From Propionibacteriaceae bacterium (GTDB taxonomy: Bacteria; Actinomycetota; Actinomycetes; Propionibacteriales; Propionibacteriaceae), in contig JAUMWV010000012.1 in NCBI GenBank assembly GCA_030529455.1, positions 1 through 43,302 of the forward strand: a DNA stretch of 43,302 nt, in the 5' to 3' direction. The notes beneath the pieces were generated by a model. It saw nothing but the letters and a program-made list of their open reading frames with translations. It was not told where the DNA came from and made no database searches. Both the position numbers and the translations under genes were made by a program. Below, piece by piece: positions 23,775 through 33,176 of the stretch; positions within the stretch are counted from its first letter, which is position 1; every line of letters begins with the position of its first letter.

Positions 23775-24902
23775 CTACCTGCGGTAGATAGCCTCCAGGC
23801 CCGCCCAGACCCGCTCGGGCTGGAACTCCCTGACGGCGCGCTGCCTGGCCTGGTGCCCCATGCGGCGCCGCTCCTCTGGCTGGTCGGCGAGGCGGCGGAT
23901 GGCCTCCGCCAGCCCGGCCGCGTCGTCAACGTCGACGAGGATGCCGGTCTGGCCGTCCACCACGGAATCGACCGCCCCGGTGGCGCGGGTGGTCACGGTC
24001 GGGATGCCAGCGGCCGAGGCCTCCAGCACGACGTTAGGGAACCCCTCCCGCCGGGTCGGCAGGCACAGCAGGTCCATCGCCGCATACCACGGCCAGGGCT
24101 CGTCCTGGTAGCCGATCTGGACGATCCGGTCGGCGACGTCGTCGAGCAGCGCCGCGGTCTCGGCGTCCTCGACCTCGCCCATGACGAGCAGGACGACGTT
24201 CTGGCGCTGGGCCAGCGCCGGGTGCCGCAGGGCGCCCAGCACCGTGTTGAGCCCCTTGTCGGGGGTGAGTCGGCCGACTAGGCCGACGGCGACGGCGTCT
24301 TCGGCGACCCCGAGGCGGGCGCGCAGCCGCTCCCGCTGCCCAGCCGTCGCCTCCGCGACCGCGGCGGCGTCCACCCCGTTGCTGGAGCCCGCGCCGATCA
24401 CGACGGCGGGGCGCCGCTTCGGCGTGAGCCGCCGGGCCGCGAGTTCCCTGGCGAGGCTGTGGCTGACCGCGACGACGTCGGTCGCGAGCGTCGCCGTCAG
24501 CCGTTCGAGGGTCCACAGGATCGCCGCCAGCGGCCCCGTGGTTCCCTCCAGCCGCAGACCGCGGACGACGTAGACCCGGCGCGGGACGCGGCACACCCAC
24601 GCCGCGATGGTGCCCAGCAGGCCAGCCTTGGGCGTCCCGACGCTCACCACGTCCGGTTTCAGGCGCCTCAGCAGCCGAATCCACGCGACGAGGGATTTCG
24701 CGTCGGCGACGGGCGCCGGTTCGCGCTGCATCGGCAGTTCGTGCGCCGTGACGCCGGGACGCGCGGCGACGATGCCGAACTCCTCACCGGGGGAGGTCAC
24801 CAGGTGGACATCCCAGCCCCGGGAGCCCATCCATTCGAGCTGGCCGCGGAGCAGCGACACCGCGCTCGTCGGGACCGTCACCCCGTAGACCAGCCGCGCC
24901 AT
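23775..24902 (-). CDS. GT4-like glycosyltransferase
   Basis: A 375-residue GT-B enzyme. The N-terminal half starts RLVYGVTVPTSAVSLLRGQLEWMGSRGWDVHLVTSPG, the acceptor-domain pattern of WbpX/CapM-like enzymes. The C-terminal half has GLVGRLTPDKGLNTVLGAL and CLPTRREGFPNVVLEASAAGIP, in which the EGFPNVVLEA segment is the EX7E donor-binding motif. It transfers a sugar from a nucleotide donor at the cytoplasmic membrane face; donor and acceptor are not predictable. Its ATG overlaps the epimerase stop (ATGA) and it is the last gene of the leftward unit. Confidence 0.9.
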   Translation of the reverse strand: MARLVYGVTVPTSAVSLLRGQLEWMGSRGWDVHLVTSPGEEFGIVAARPGVTAHELPMQREPAPVADAKSLVAWIRLLRRLKPDVVSVGTPKAGLLGTIAAWVCRVPRRVYVVRGLRLEGTTGPLAAILWTLERLTATLATDVVAVSHSLARELAARRLTPKRRPAVVIGAGSSNGVDAAAVAEATAGQRERLRARLGVAEDAVAVGLVGRLTPDKGLNTVLGALRHPALAQRQNVVLLVMGEVEDAETAALLDDVADRIVQIGYQDEPWPWYAAMDLLCLPTRREGFPNVVLEASAAGIPTVTTRATGAVDSVVDGQTGILVDVDDAAGLAEAIRRLADQPEERRRMGHQARQRAVREFQPERVWAGLEAIYRR

Positions 24903-25852
24903 CAGCGCACCGCGAGGGGCTCGTAGTGGCCGCTGGCCTGGAACCAGTCGAGGGTGCGCCGCAGCCCCTCGTCCAGCCGGACCGGTTCCACACCGGGGAA
25001 CAGGGAGCGCAGGCTCTGGTTGGCGGCCTGGGAGTGCGGGACGTCCCCGGCGCGGGGCGGGCGGAACTCCTTGGCGAGTTCGCGCCCGGCGAAACTCTCC
25101 AGCCGCCCGATGAGGTCGAGCAGGGAGGTGTTGGTGCCGAACGCCAGGTTGACCGGCTCCGGGTGGGTGACCTTCTGTTCCGCGGCCCGCAGCAGCACGT
25201 CGCACACCGTGCCGACGAAGGTGAAGTCGCGGGACTGGGTGCCGTCCCCGTTGACCGGGAGCGGTTCCCCGCGCAGCATCGCGTCCACGAAGATCGGGAT
25301 GACCGCCGCATACACGTGCCCGGCCCGCTGCCCCGGGCCGTAGACGTTGAAGAAACGGAAGGCCAGGGTCTCCATGCCGTAGGACTGCTGGAACGCGAGC
25401 GTGTACTGCTCGGTCGCCAGTTTGGTGACGGCGTAGGGGCTCATCGCCCGCACCCATTCCCGCTCGTGTTTCGGCAGGGCCGGGTTCATGCCGTAGACCG
25501 AGCTTGAGGACGCGCAGCTGACGTGGCCGACCCCGGCCCGGCGCGCCGCCTCCAGGACGTTCAGGGTGCCGGTGGCGTTGACCTGGTGGGATCGCATGGG
25601 GTCGGCGATGCTGCGCGGCACGCTGCCGAGGGCCGCCAGGTGGACGACCGACTCCACCCCGGCCATCGCGTCGTCCAGGGCTCCGATGTCGAGGATCGAA
25701 GCTTCGAGGAACCTCACGTCGAGGCCCTCCAGGTTGTCGCGGTAACCGGTGGACAGATCGTCGATCACCGTCACCTCGTGCCCGCCCGCCAGCGCAGTCT
25801 TGACGAGATTCGACCCGATGAACCCGGCCCCGCCGGTCACAAGAAGCTTCAT
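24902..25852 (-). CDS. TviC/WbpP-like UDP-N-acetylhexosamine 4-epimerase
   Basis: A 316-residue extended [14 protein letters not shown] binds NAD, ASSSSVYGMNPALPK supplies the Ser/Ser and SPYAVTK the Tyr-x3-Lys. The run LGSVPRSIADPMRSHQVNATGTLNVLEAAR and RFFNVYGPGQ through NGDGTQSRDFTFV follows TviC/WbpP closely, pointing to a C4-epimerase of UDP-GlcNAc or UDP-GlcNAcA rather than plain GalE. Together with the TviB/WbpO-like dehydrogenase at 29.9 kb it could supply UDP-GalNAcA. The ATG 25852 is 6 nt after TAGGAT; that -10 box contains the stop codon of the preceding ligase gene. Confidence 0.87.
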   Translation of the reverse strand: MKLLVTGGAGFIGSNLVKTALAGGHEVTVIDDLSTGYRDNLEGLDVRFLEASILDIGALDDAMAGVESVVHLAALGSVPRSIADPMRSHQVNATGTLNVLEAARRAGVGHVSCASSSSVYGMNPALPKHEREWVRAMSPYAVTKLATEQYTLAFQQSYGMETLAFRFFNVYGPGQRAGHVYAAVIPIFVDAMLRGEPLPVNGDGTQSRDFTFVGTVCDVLLRAAEQKVTHPEPVNLAFGTNTSLLDLIGRLESFAGRELAKEFRPPRAGDVPHSQAANQSLRSLFPGVEPVRLDEGLRRTLDWFQASGHYEPLAVR

Positions 25853-25858
25853 GGCTCG

Positions 25859-25864
25859 ATCCTA
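25859..25864 (-). promoter_or_regulatory. -10 box of the epimerase gene (leaderless)
   Basis: TAGGAT on the minus strand ends 6 nt before the ATG at 25852. Its first three bases are the TAG stop of the upstream ligase-like gene (25862-25864). Confidence 0.4.
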
Positions 25865-27061
25865 ACCGGTGGGCGTGTCCGGGCCGGGCGGCGGCGCCTG
25901 CGGCACCTTGCCGCGGCCGAGGTGCCACAGCAGGAACCCGACCGCGGCGATCTCGACCTGGGTCGTCGCCTGGAGCAGCCAGGTGCTGTTCATGACGGTG
26001 CCCGGCCCCCACTCCACGACGACCAGGCAGATCGCGCCCAGCAGCGGCCCACCGCCGGAGCGGATGGCCCGCACCAGCGCCCACCCGAGACCGGCCAGCA
26101 ACAGAACGAAGACGGGGACCCCATACTGGACGAGCACCTCCAGCACCCCGTTGTGCGGGTTGACGATCTCGGTCGGTTCCGGGACGGCCCCAGCCGCGAC
26201 CCGGTGAGTGAAGGCCTCCGGGCCGACGCCGAGGAAGTCGCTCTCGACCAGCAGCGACCACCCATTGCGGAGCATCTTCAGGCGCGGGTCGTCGGCGCCG
26301 ATGTCCTCCTTCTTCGACAGGCGGGTCAGCACCGGCGACAGCACCAGCGAACGCACCGCGGGGATCGCCAGGGCGAGCGCCGCGACGCCCAGCGCCCAGC
26401 GTCCCCAACGCCGCGACGCCAGCACGGCCAGGGCGGTCGCCGCGGTGAGCGCCCACCCGACCCGGGAATTGGTCGGGTAGACCAGGACGAAGGCCAGCAC
26501 CGCCGAGGCGGCCGCGACCACCCGCCACCGGCCCCGTTCAAGGCACGCGGCGGCCACCAGGAGGGGCTGGGCGAAGACCAGCACGTGGGCGAGCTGGTTG
26601 GGGTTGGTGAAGGTGCCCGCCAGGCTGTCCCACAGCCCGGTGGAGTTGCGGTCCTCGTAGGGCACCACGAAGTTCGGCAGGTGCAGGCCGGTGGCGTACT
26701 CCCAAGCCACGACGCAGGCCAGGCCGAGGACCATGACGGCATAGCCCCGCAGCAACCACCGGACGACGTCGGTGTGGCCGCTGGCGCGCACCAGCACGGG
26801 GATGAGCAGCAGGCCCAGCAGCAGCGAGACGAGTTCGCCCAGCCCGGAGGCTGGCCAGCCGAACCTGAGGTAGCTCACGGCCGCCGAACCCAGGACTGCC
26901 CCGCAGGCGATCAGGACCGCACCCTCCAGCCGGGTCAGGCGCCTGGAGCGCAGCGCCCGCCACGCCCACCACGCGACCAGCGCGGCCGCGAGCAGCCGGA
27001 ACGGGTTGAGCGCCCCGCCGACGAGCGGGCCCACCGCGGCCAGCGGGGGCAGCACGGCCAC
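25862..27061 (-). CDS. O-antigen ligase/polymerase-like membrane protein (first)
   Basis: A 399-residue polytopic protein with about ten helices. The long external loop before the last helices contains KKEDIGADDPRLKMLRNGWSLLVESDFLGVGPEAF and EIVNPHNGVLEVLVQYG. The PHNGVLEV segment is typical of the WaaL/Wzy superfamily loop with its conserved His. In a Gram-positive envelope it cannot ligate to LPS and more likely polymerises undecaprenyl-linked repeats or joins them to another acceptor. The GTG start has no strong ribosome-binding site and upstream codons are not family-like. It is divergent from a second protein of this family. Confidence 0.85.
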   Translation of the reverse strand: MAVLPPLAAVGPLVGGALNPFRLLAAALVAWWAWRALRSRRLTRLEGAVLIACGAVLGSAAVSYLRFGWPASGLGELVSLLLGLLLIPVLVRASGHTDVVRWLLRGYAVMVLGLACVVAWEYATGLHLPNFVVPYEDRNSTGLWDSLAGTFTNPNQLAHVLVFAQPLLVAAACLERGRWRVVAAASAVLAFVLVYPTNSRVGWALTAATALAVLASRRWGRWALGVAALALAIPAVRSLVLSPVLTRLSKKEDIGADDPRLKMLRNGWSLLVESDFLGVGPEAFTHRVAAGAVPEPTEIVNPHNGVLEVLVQYGVPVFVLLLAGLGWALVRAIRSGGGPLLGAICLVVVEWGPGTVMNSTWLLQATTQVEIAAVGFLLWHLGRGKVPQAPPPGPDTPTG

Positions 27062-27176
27062 CGCCGCGGCGAGCGGCGCGTTCGTGCGTCCCGGTGGCGT
27101 GTCCAGGGCCCCTCACCTCGTTCCCAGCCGTCTGTCTTTCCCCTGGCAGTCTAGGACCCTGCCCAGCGGGGCGGCT

Positions 27177-27182
27177 TACACT
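27177..27182 (+). promoter_or_regulatory. -10 box of the second ligase-like gene (leaderless)
   Basis: TACACT ends 6 nt before GTG 27189, with no Shine-Dalgarno sequence. It fixes this GTG as the probable start. Confidence 0.45.
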
Positions 27183-27188
27183 GGCCCA

Positions 27189-28526
27189 GTGAATGTGCGT
27201 TCCGGCGGATGGGCCGCCCGGCTGGCCCGCGTCGTGTCGTGGGCGATAGTGCCCGCGGTGCTGGGCCTCGGGGTGGTCAACTCCAAGCGGATCGTCGGCC
27301 CCGGCGAGTGGCCGGTGACGCTGTTCCTGGCCGCGGGCCTGCCCGCCGCGATCCTGCTCACCGTCGTGACCTGGTGGTCCGGGGCGCGGCCCAGCCCCAC
27401 GGCCCGGCGGGTCTGGGTGCTGTCCTCGGCGAGTTTCGCCGCCCTGCTGGCCTGGGCGCTGGCGTCCTCGTTCTTCCACGAGGTCTACTACAGCCTGCCC
27501 AGCGAGAAGGTGTTCGACGTGCCGGTCGCCCCGCTGTTCCGCTGGTTGCCGCTGGTCAGCGCTGCGATCGCGATCTGCTGCGCCCTGTGCTGCGCGGCGG
27601 CGACCCCGGCCAGGACGCGGGGCATCCCGGCCCAGGTCACCGCGGTCGCCGTCGCGATCCTGGCCGTGGGCGCCATCGGGCAATACCGCTCGCTCGACGA
27701 CGAGATCCCGGGGAACCGGCTCTACAGCGGTCTGGGCGGTGCGGCGGTGATGTCGGTGCCGCTGCTGATCGCGACCGCGATCCTGCTGGCGGGGCTACGC
27801 ACCACCGAACGGCGCCGGTGGCTATGGGGCACCGGTGTGGCGGTGGGCGTCGTCATGATCGTCCAGACCGGGTCTCGGGCGGGGCTGGTGACGCTGGCGG
27901 CCTACGCCGCCCTCGTGGTGTTCGACCTGCTGCGTTCCGGCCGGAACCGACGCAGAACCGTCCTGGTGGCCGTCGGGGTCGCCGCCGTCACCGCGGTCAC
28001 CCTGGTGTCCCGGCCGGAGCTGCACCGGCTGCTGCTGTTCAGCGACCCGTGGCGAGAACGGAACTTCTTCTCGGCGATGAGCGCCCTCACCAGCTCGTGG
28101 TGGGCGCCGCTGATCGGGCAGGGGCACGGGTCGCTGTGGCCCTGGTTCTTCACCGAGTCCGGGCAGGTTCCGGTGTCCTACGACGACATGGCGGTCAGCC
28201 CCTGGGGGCCGCTGCTCCCGGCGCCCCATTCGGTCTACCTGTGGGCGCTCGTCGAGCTGGGGATCGTGGGCCTCGGCCTCCTCCTGCTGGTCGTCGGGGC
28301 GCTCCTGTGGTCCTGGTGGAAGGCCGCGCCGGATTCACCGCGCCGCATCCTGCTCGCCGCCCTCGTGGCGTCCCTGTTCTCCTTCGCGACCGACACCTTC
28401 CTGGTCAGCAACTTCCCAGCCAGCATGCTGTGGTGGTACCTCCTCTTCGTGGGCACCTCCAGCGTCAGCGGGACGGCCCATCGGCCCCCGTCACCAGCGC
28501 TTCCGGAGGCCCCGGCACCCTCGTGA
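27189..28526 (+). CDS. O-antigen ligase/polymerase-like membrane protein (second)
   Basis: A 445-residue protein with about eleven helices. IVQTGSRAGLVTLAAYAALVVFDLL contains the SRAG motif of the O-antigen ligase family, and the late external loop (LIGQGHGSLWPWFFTESGQVP, then LLPAPHSVYLWALVELG) has the HS/HN-type histidine of the superfamily. It is distinct in sequence from its divergent neighbour, so it is not a recent duplicate. It is followed by a Wzz-like gene and probably works in chain growth or transfer. GTG 27189 is chosen on the basis of the -10 box. Confidence 0.84.
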   Translation: MNVRSGGWAARLARVVSWAIVPAVLGLGVVNSKRIVGPGEWPVTLFLAAGLPAAILLTVVTWWSGARPSPTARRVWVLSSASFAALLAWALASSFFHEVYYSLPSEKVFDVPVAPLFRWLPLVSAAIAICCALCCAAATPARTRGIPAQVTAVAVAILAVGAIGQYRSLDDEIPGNRLYSGLGGAAVMSVPLLIATAILLAGLRTTERRRWLWGTGVAVGVVMIVQTGSRAGLVTLAAYAALVVFDLLRSGRNRRRTVLVAVGVAAVTAVTLVSRPELHRLLLFSDPWRERNFFSAMSALTSSWWAPLIGQGHGSLWPWFFTESGQVPVSYDDMAVSPWGPLLPAPHSVYLWALVELGIVGLGLLLLVVGALLWSWWKAAPDSPRRILLAALVASLFSFATDTFLVSNFPASMLWWYLLFVGTSSVSGTAHRPPSPALPEAPAPS

Positions 28527-28574
28527 GATATCCTCGCATGCAGCGACTGCCCGATCTCTGCTTGGAGTCTAACC

Positions 28575-29819
28575 ATGGATCTCAGTGACTATTTCGCGAT
28601 CTTGCGAAAGCGAGCCGCGCTGCTGCTCGTGGTCGCATCAGTGGTATTAGGCGGCGTGACAGCCTGGACGCTGCTCTCGCCCCGCACTTTTACCGCCACC
28701 GCGCAGCTGTTCGTGCAGTCCCCAAAAGCCGACACCCAGGGCGCCGCCCAATTGGCCCAGCTGCTGCAATCCCACGCCATCAGCTATGTGGCCCTGGCCA
28801 CCAGCCCCGAGGTGCTGATCCCCGTGTCGGAACAGCTCGGCGGCAACCCCTCGCCCAGCGAATTGGAGTCCGTCGTCAAGGCCAGCGCTGCTCAGGGCAC
28901 TTTCGTCGTCTCCATCGAGGCGACCGGGAAAAGCCCCCTCGAGGCCGTCAAGATCGCCAATCTCGTCGCCTACAAGCTCATCGCCTCGACCGGTCAGTTG
29001 AGTAAGGAATCAGCGATTCCGGTGCAGGCGGTGGTGTTCTCGATGGCCTCCCCAGAGTTCACCGAGATGTCACCATCGGTGGGCAAGAATCTTATCGCCG
29101 GGCTTATCGCGGGCTCCTTCTTCGCCGTTCTCGCGGTGTTTGTCCGCGAACTCACCGACAGCCGTATTCGCCGGGCCCGCGACATTGAGTTGCTGGACGG
29201 GGCGGAGCTACTGGCCGAGGTGCCGGTGCAGGGCAAGGCGTCGGGTTCCGAACATTTCCGGTATCTGCGGGCCCGGCTGGGCGACGGCTCCGCTCAACAC
29301 CTGGTGACCGTGGCGGCGACCCCCAAGGGGGAGGCCCCGCTGGCCAACCTGCTCCTGCCCCTGGCGGAGAGTTTCGCCCGCACCGGCGCCTCCGTCCTCG
29401 TCATCGACGCCGACACGAGGCGACCCACGCTGCATTCGGCGATCGGGCTGGAGGCAGCGCCCGGGCTCACCGAAGTGCTGCAGGGCGCCCCCCTCGATTC
29501 GTGCGTGCGCAGCCACGGCGACGTGCACGTGCTGACCAGCGGGGAGACCTCCGCCGATTCCGCCCTGCTGCTCGACCTGCCAGCCTGCCGGGACCTCGTC
29601 CACGAGGCCAGGCTGCGCTACGACCGGGTGTTCATCGCGGCCTCCCCCGTGCTCAAGAACGGGGACGCCCTCGTCTTGTCCCGCCTCGCCGACCAGGCGC
29701 TGCTGGTCGCCCAGACCAACCGGACGCTGCGGTCCGACCTCGTCAAGTCCGCCGCCGAACTCCAGACGGTGGACGCCGGGGTACACGGCACCGTGCTGCT
29801 GACCCGATCCGGTCGCTGA
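28575..29819 (+). CDS. Wzz/BY-kinase-like protein with a degenerate P-loop
   Basis: A 414-residue fusion of a chain-length-determinant domain and a cytoplasmic kinase-like domain. Helix 1 lies at ~14-34 and helix 2 at ~173-190, with a Wzz extracytoplasmic domain between and the usual Pro-rich stretch just before helix 2. The C-terminal domain keeps Walker A' ([14 protein letters not shown], 274-287), but the P-loop, normally GEGKS/T, reads [15 protein letters not shown] (246-260) with no Lys-Ser/Thr. There is no C-terminal tyrosine cluster. It is therefore likely a pseudokinase that still sets chain length. GGAG stands 7 nt before the ATG, and TATCCT (28529-28534) may start a 34-nt leader. 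Confidence 0.86.
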   Translation: MDLSDYFAILRKRAALLLVVASVVLGGVTAWTLLSPRTFTATAQLFVQSPKADTQGAAQLAQLLQSHAISYVALATSPEVLIPVSEQLGGNPSPSELESVVKASAAQGTFVVSIEATGKSPLEAVKIANLVAYKLIASTGQLSKESAIPVQAVVFSMASPEFTEMSPSVGKNLIAGLIAGSFFAVLAVFVRELTDSRIRRARDIELLDGAELLAEVPVQGKASGSEHFRYLRARLGDGSAQHLVTVAATPKGEAPLANLLLPLAESFARTGASVLVIDADTRRPTLHSAIGLEAAPGLTEVLQGAPLDSCVRSHGDVHVLTSGETSADSALLLDLPACRDLVHEARLRYDRVFIAASPVLKNGDALVLSRLADQALLVAQTNRTLRSDLVKSAAELQTVDAGVHGTVLLTRSGR

Positions 29820-29853
29820 GTTTTCCGATCCCGGTCCAGAAAGGCCCCCTATC

Positions 29854-31134
29854 GTGCCGTTCATCGCACCACCCCAGACCACGATGGCCGTCATCGGACT
29901 CGGCTACGTCGGGCTTCCGCTCGCGGTTGAGTTCGCCAAGGTCATCCCCGTCGTCGGCTACGACATCAACGCCCAGCGGATCGCCGAGCTGTCCGCCGGC
30001 ACCGACTCGACGCTGGAGGTTGAACCCGAGGAGCTGGCCTCCAGCAGCCTGTCCTTCACCGCCGACCCGGCCGAGCTGGCGTCCTGCAACGTGTACATCG
30101 TCACGGCCCCGACCCCGGTCGACGAGCACAACAACCCCGACCTCGGCCCGCTGCTGTCGGCCTCGCGCGCCATCGCCCCCTACCTGAACGCCGGGGACGT
30201 CGTGATCTACGAGTCGACGGTCTACCCGGGCGCGACCGAGGAGGACTGCGTCCCGATCCTGGAGCAGGGCAGCGGGCTGCGGTTCAACGAGGACTTCTTC
30301 GTCGGGTACTCCCCGGAGCGGATCAACCCCGGCGACAAGACCCACCGGTTCCCGACGATCAAGAAGGTCACCTCGGGGTCGACGCCAGAGGTCGCCGAGT
30401 ACGTGGATTCGCTCTACCGCAAGGTCGTGACGGCCGGAACCTTCAAGGCCGACAGCATCCGGGTGGCCGAGGCCGCCAAGGTGATCGAGAACACCCAGCG
30501 CGACGTCAACATCGCCCTCGTCAACGAGCTGGCGCTGCTGTTCCGCCGCCTGGGCATCGACACCAACGCCGTCCTTGAGGCGGCGGGCACCAAGTGGAAC
30601 TTCCTGCCGTTCCGGCCGGGCCTGGTCGGCGGCCACTGCATCGGGGTCGACCCCTACTACCTGACCTACAAGGCCCAGGAGGTCGGCTACCACCCGGAGC
30701 TCATCCTCGCGGGACGCCGCCTCAACGACGCCATGGGCGCCTATGTCGCGACCGAGCTGGTGAAAGAGATGACCCGGCGCGGGATGGTCGTGCTGGGCTC
30801 GCGCGTCCTGATCCTCGGCCTGACCTTCAAGGAGAACACCCCTGACCTGCGCAACACCAAGGTCATCGACGTGGTCCGGGAGCTGGCCAGCTACGGGGTG
30901 TCGGTGGACGTGCACGACCCGTGGTGCGACCCGGCTCAGGCCAGGCAACACTACGAGCTGGACCTCGTCGGGGAGCCCGAGCCCGGGTGTTACGACGCGG
31001 TGATCGTCGCGGTCGGCCACGAGCAGTTCGTCTCTCGCGGCCCCGAATGGGTGCGTTCCCTGCTCACCGAGCGGGGCCTGGTCTACGACGTGAAACGCGC
31101 ACTCCCGGCCGGGTCGGCGGACCTCGCCCTCTGA
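29854..31134 (+). CDS. UDP-N-acetylhexosamine 6-dehydrogenase (TviB/WbpO-like)
   Basis: A 426-residue NAD-dependent enzyme that oxidises C6 of UDP-GlcNAc or UDP-GalNAc to the uronic acid. It reads [17 protein letters not shown] (NAD site), [38 protein letters not shown], and [12 protein letters not shown] with the catalytic Cys. These stretches follow TviB/WbpO rather than UDP-glucose dehydrogenase. Its natural partner is the TviC-like epimerase at 24.9 kb, on the other strand. AGAAAGG stands 8 nt before the GTG start. It is the first gene of the run that leads into the flippase and polymerase. Confidence 0.92.
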   Translation: MPFIAPPQTTMAVIGLGYVGLPLAVEFAKVIPVVGYDINAQRIAELSAGTDSTLEVEPEELASSSLSFTADPAELASCNVYIVTAPTPVDEHNNPDLGPLLSASRAIAPYLNAGDVVIYESTVYPGATEEDCVPILEQGSGLRFNEDFFVGYSPERINPGDKTHRFPTIKKVTSGSTPEVAEYVDSLYRKVVTAGTFKADSIRVAEAAKVIENTQRDVNIALVNELALLFRRLGIDTNAVLEAAGTKWNFLPFRPGLVGGHCIGVDPYYLTYKAQEVGYHPELILAGRRLNDAMGAYVATELVKEMTRRGMVVLGSRVLILGLTFKENTPDLRNTKVIDVVRELASYGVSVDVHDPWCDPAQARQHYELDLVGEPEPGCYDAVIVAVGHEQFVSRGPEWVRSLLTERGLVYDVKRALPAGSADLAL

Positions 31135-31166
31135 GGGCGCCGCGCACCCCGTCTGGAGCGGATCTG

Positions 31167-33176
31167 ATGAGCACACTCCGATACGTCGAAATCATTCGTG
31201 GGCTGGGGCTGGGCGGGGCCGAGACCCTGCTCGCTGAGCGGCTCAAAGCCAGCGTCGAATCCGGGGACCTGCGCCCCAGCGAAGTCTGCGTGGTCAACAC
31301 CTACCCGTCGGAGACGCACTTCGCCCCGGCGATCCAGGGGCTCGGCATCCGGGTGCACGACGCCGCCCGCCCGCTGGACCTCGTGCGCTACCTGCGCGGC
31401 CTGGCCACCAGCGACCCGCAGGCCCAGATCATCGTGCATTCCCCTGCCCCGGCGCTGGTCGTCAAACTGCTGAAGGCGCTGCACCGGCTGCCGAACCAGG
31501 TGATCGAGGTCACCCACAGCACGACCCACCGGCGGCCCTATCTGCTGGCCAACAAGGTGCTGGGACGCCAGGTCACGCTGAACATCCCGGTCAGCCAGGA
31601 GGTCGCCGAGGCACCGACGGCGGCGTCCTTCCCCGTGCAGCGGGCCTCCCACGGCGGCGTCGACATCCGCCGCTTCGCGGAGTGGCGGGAGCGGGAAGGG
31701 GCCAGCTGGAGCCAGCGGATGCGCCAGCGCCACGGCATCGGCGATCGCCTGCTGCTGGTGGCGATCGGCAACCTGCGCGAGGCGAAGGGCCACCGCTACC
31801 TCGTCGAGGCGCTGTCCCTGCCCGGGCTGGAGGACGCCCACGCCATCATCTGCGGCGCCGGGCCCCTGCACGACGAACTGCGCGGGCTCGCCGACGGCTT
31901 CGGCGTCTCGGACCGGCTGCACCTGCTGGGCAAGGTGGACGACGCCTGGCGCTACCTGGTCGCCGCCGACGTTCAGGTCCATCCGAGCACGGCCGAGGGC
32001 CTGCCGGTCACGCTGATGGAGGGGGCCGCACTCGGGTGCCGCCAGGTCATCACCGACATCCCCGGCACCCAGGAGTTCAAACGCCTCACGCCCGCGGCCG
32101 AGGTCGCCGAAGCCCGCAACGCCACGGCGCTGGCCCAGGCCATCGTGCGGGCGGCCGCGCGCCCCCAGCCCGAGCCGTCCCCCTACTGGGACATCCGGCG
32201 TCACGCCAGCGAGATCCTGACCGCCACGCGGTCCCTCGCCCCCAGCGAGGACCGCGGCGTCCTCATGATCGACGCCTACCAGGCACCGGAGTTCATCGGC
32301 TCGTGGCGGCGCGCCGGGATCTCCTACCAGGACGCGGTCAAACCGGTCAGCAAACCCCTGCGGGCGCTGCGGCGGCTCACCCTGCCGCGGTCCCAGCGGG
32401 CCGCCGAGTGGTGGTACCGGGACGCCGCCGCGGCGATCAGGGACGCCGACCTGGTCATCATCAACGCGCTGTCCCTAACGATGCGGCTGCCCGCCTACGT
32501 CAAGCGGATCAACCCGGGCTGCCGGTGCGTGCTGTGGTACTGGAACACCGTGACCCCGCAGACCGACCCGGCGCAGGCCGCGGGCACCGGCTGTGAGCTG
32601 TGGACCTTCGACCCGGGGGACGCCATCGCCTACGGCATGTCCTACGCGGGCCAGTACTACTTCGATGATCTGGTCGAGCCGAGCGCCGAGACCACCACGG
32701 ACGCCTTCTTCATCGGGCTGGCCAAGAACCGCCACACCGAGATCGAACAGATCGGCAGGGAGCTCGCGCGCCACGGTTTCACCCCCGACTTCCACCTCAT
32801 CTACGACGGCGAGGGACGCAACCAGCCCAAGCCGTTCGCGTCCAAGCGGATGAGCTACCGCCAGGTGCTCTCGGCGATCAGGGCCAGCCGCTCCCTCGTG
32901 GAGGTCTCGAAGCTCGGCCAGTCCGGCCTGACGCTGCGCCCGCTGGAGGCGGTGTTCCACGGCAAGAAGCTCATCGTCACCGACCCGGGCATCGCCGAAC
33001 TCGACTTCTACCGCCACGAGAACGTCTACCTGTGGGGTGCCGACGAGCGCACCCTCGCGGAGTTCTTCGCCACCGCCCCGGTCGAGGTGGCGCCCGAGGT
33101 CGCGGATCGCTACCGGCTGGCGAACTGGCTCCAGCGCATCGTCTCGGGGACGCCACTACCGCTGGAGAACCCGTGA
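31167..33176 (+). CDS. Bifunctional glycosyltransferase: GT4 domain fused to CgeB-like domain
   Basis: A 669-residue protein, about twice the size of a single glycosyltransferase. Residues 1-358 form a complete GT-B enzyme: GLGLGGAETLLAERL, SHGGVDIRRF, VAIGNLREAKGHRYLVEAL, and EGLPVTLME with EX7E Glu277/Glu285. A second domain from about residue 364 (GVLMIDAYQAPEFIGSW) to the end has FIGLAKNRHTEIEQIGREL, the region KRMSYRQVLSAIRASRSLVEVSK, and GQSGLTLRPLEAVFHGKKLIV, the pattern of the CgeB/LPS-core-type transferase family. Two sugars may thus be added by one protein. GGAG precedes the ATG by 9 nt. The stop overlaps the flippase start (GTGA). Confidence 0.85.
   Translation: MSTLRYVEIIRGLGLGGAETLLAERLKASVESGDLRPSEVCVVNTYPSETHFAPAIQGLGIRVHDAARPLDLVRYLRGLATSDPQAQIIVHSPAPALVVKLLKALHRLPNQVIEVTHSTTHRRPYLLANKVLGRQVTLNIPVSQEVAEAPTAASFPVQRASHGGVDIRRFAEWREREGASWSQRMRQRHGIGDRLLLVAIGNLREAKGHRYLVEALSLPGLEDAHAIICGAGPLHDELRGLADGFGVSDRLHLLGKVDDAWRYLVAADVQVHPSTAEGLPVTLMEGAALGCRQVITDIPGTQEFKRLTPAAEVAEARNATALAQAIVRAAARPQPEPSPYWDIRRHASEILTATRSLAPSEDRGVLMIDAYQAPEFIGSWRRAGISYQDAVKPVSKPLRALRRLTLPRSQRAAEWWYRDAAAAIRDADLVIINALSLTMRLPAYVKRINPGCRCVLWYWNTVTPQTDPAQAAGTGCELWTFDPGDAIAYGMSYAGQYYFDDLVEPSAETTTDAFFIGLAKNRHTEIEQIGRELARHGFTPDFHLIYDGEGRNQPKPFASKRMSYRQVLSAIRASRSLVEVSKLGQSGLTLRPLEAVFHGKKLIVTDPGIAELDFYRHENVYLWGADERTLAEFFATAPVEVAPEVADRYRLANWLQRIVSGTPLPLENP

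Noticed and set aside
25853..26528. Leftward extension of the glycosyltransferase frame (23775-26528) as a giant fusion
   Set aside because: The part upstream of ATG 24902 is an out-of-frame read of the epimerase and ligase genes; the real genes overlap by ATGA.
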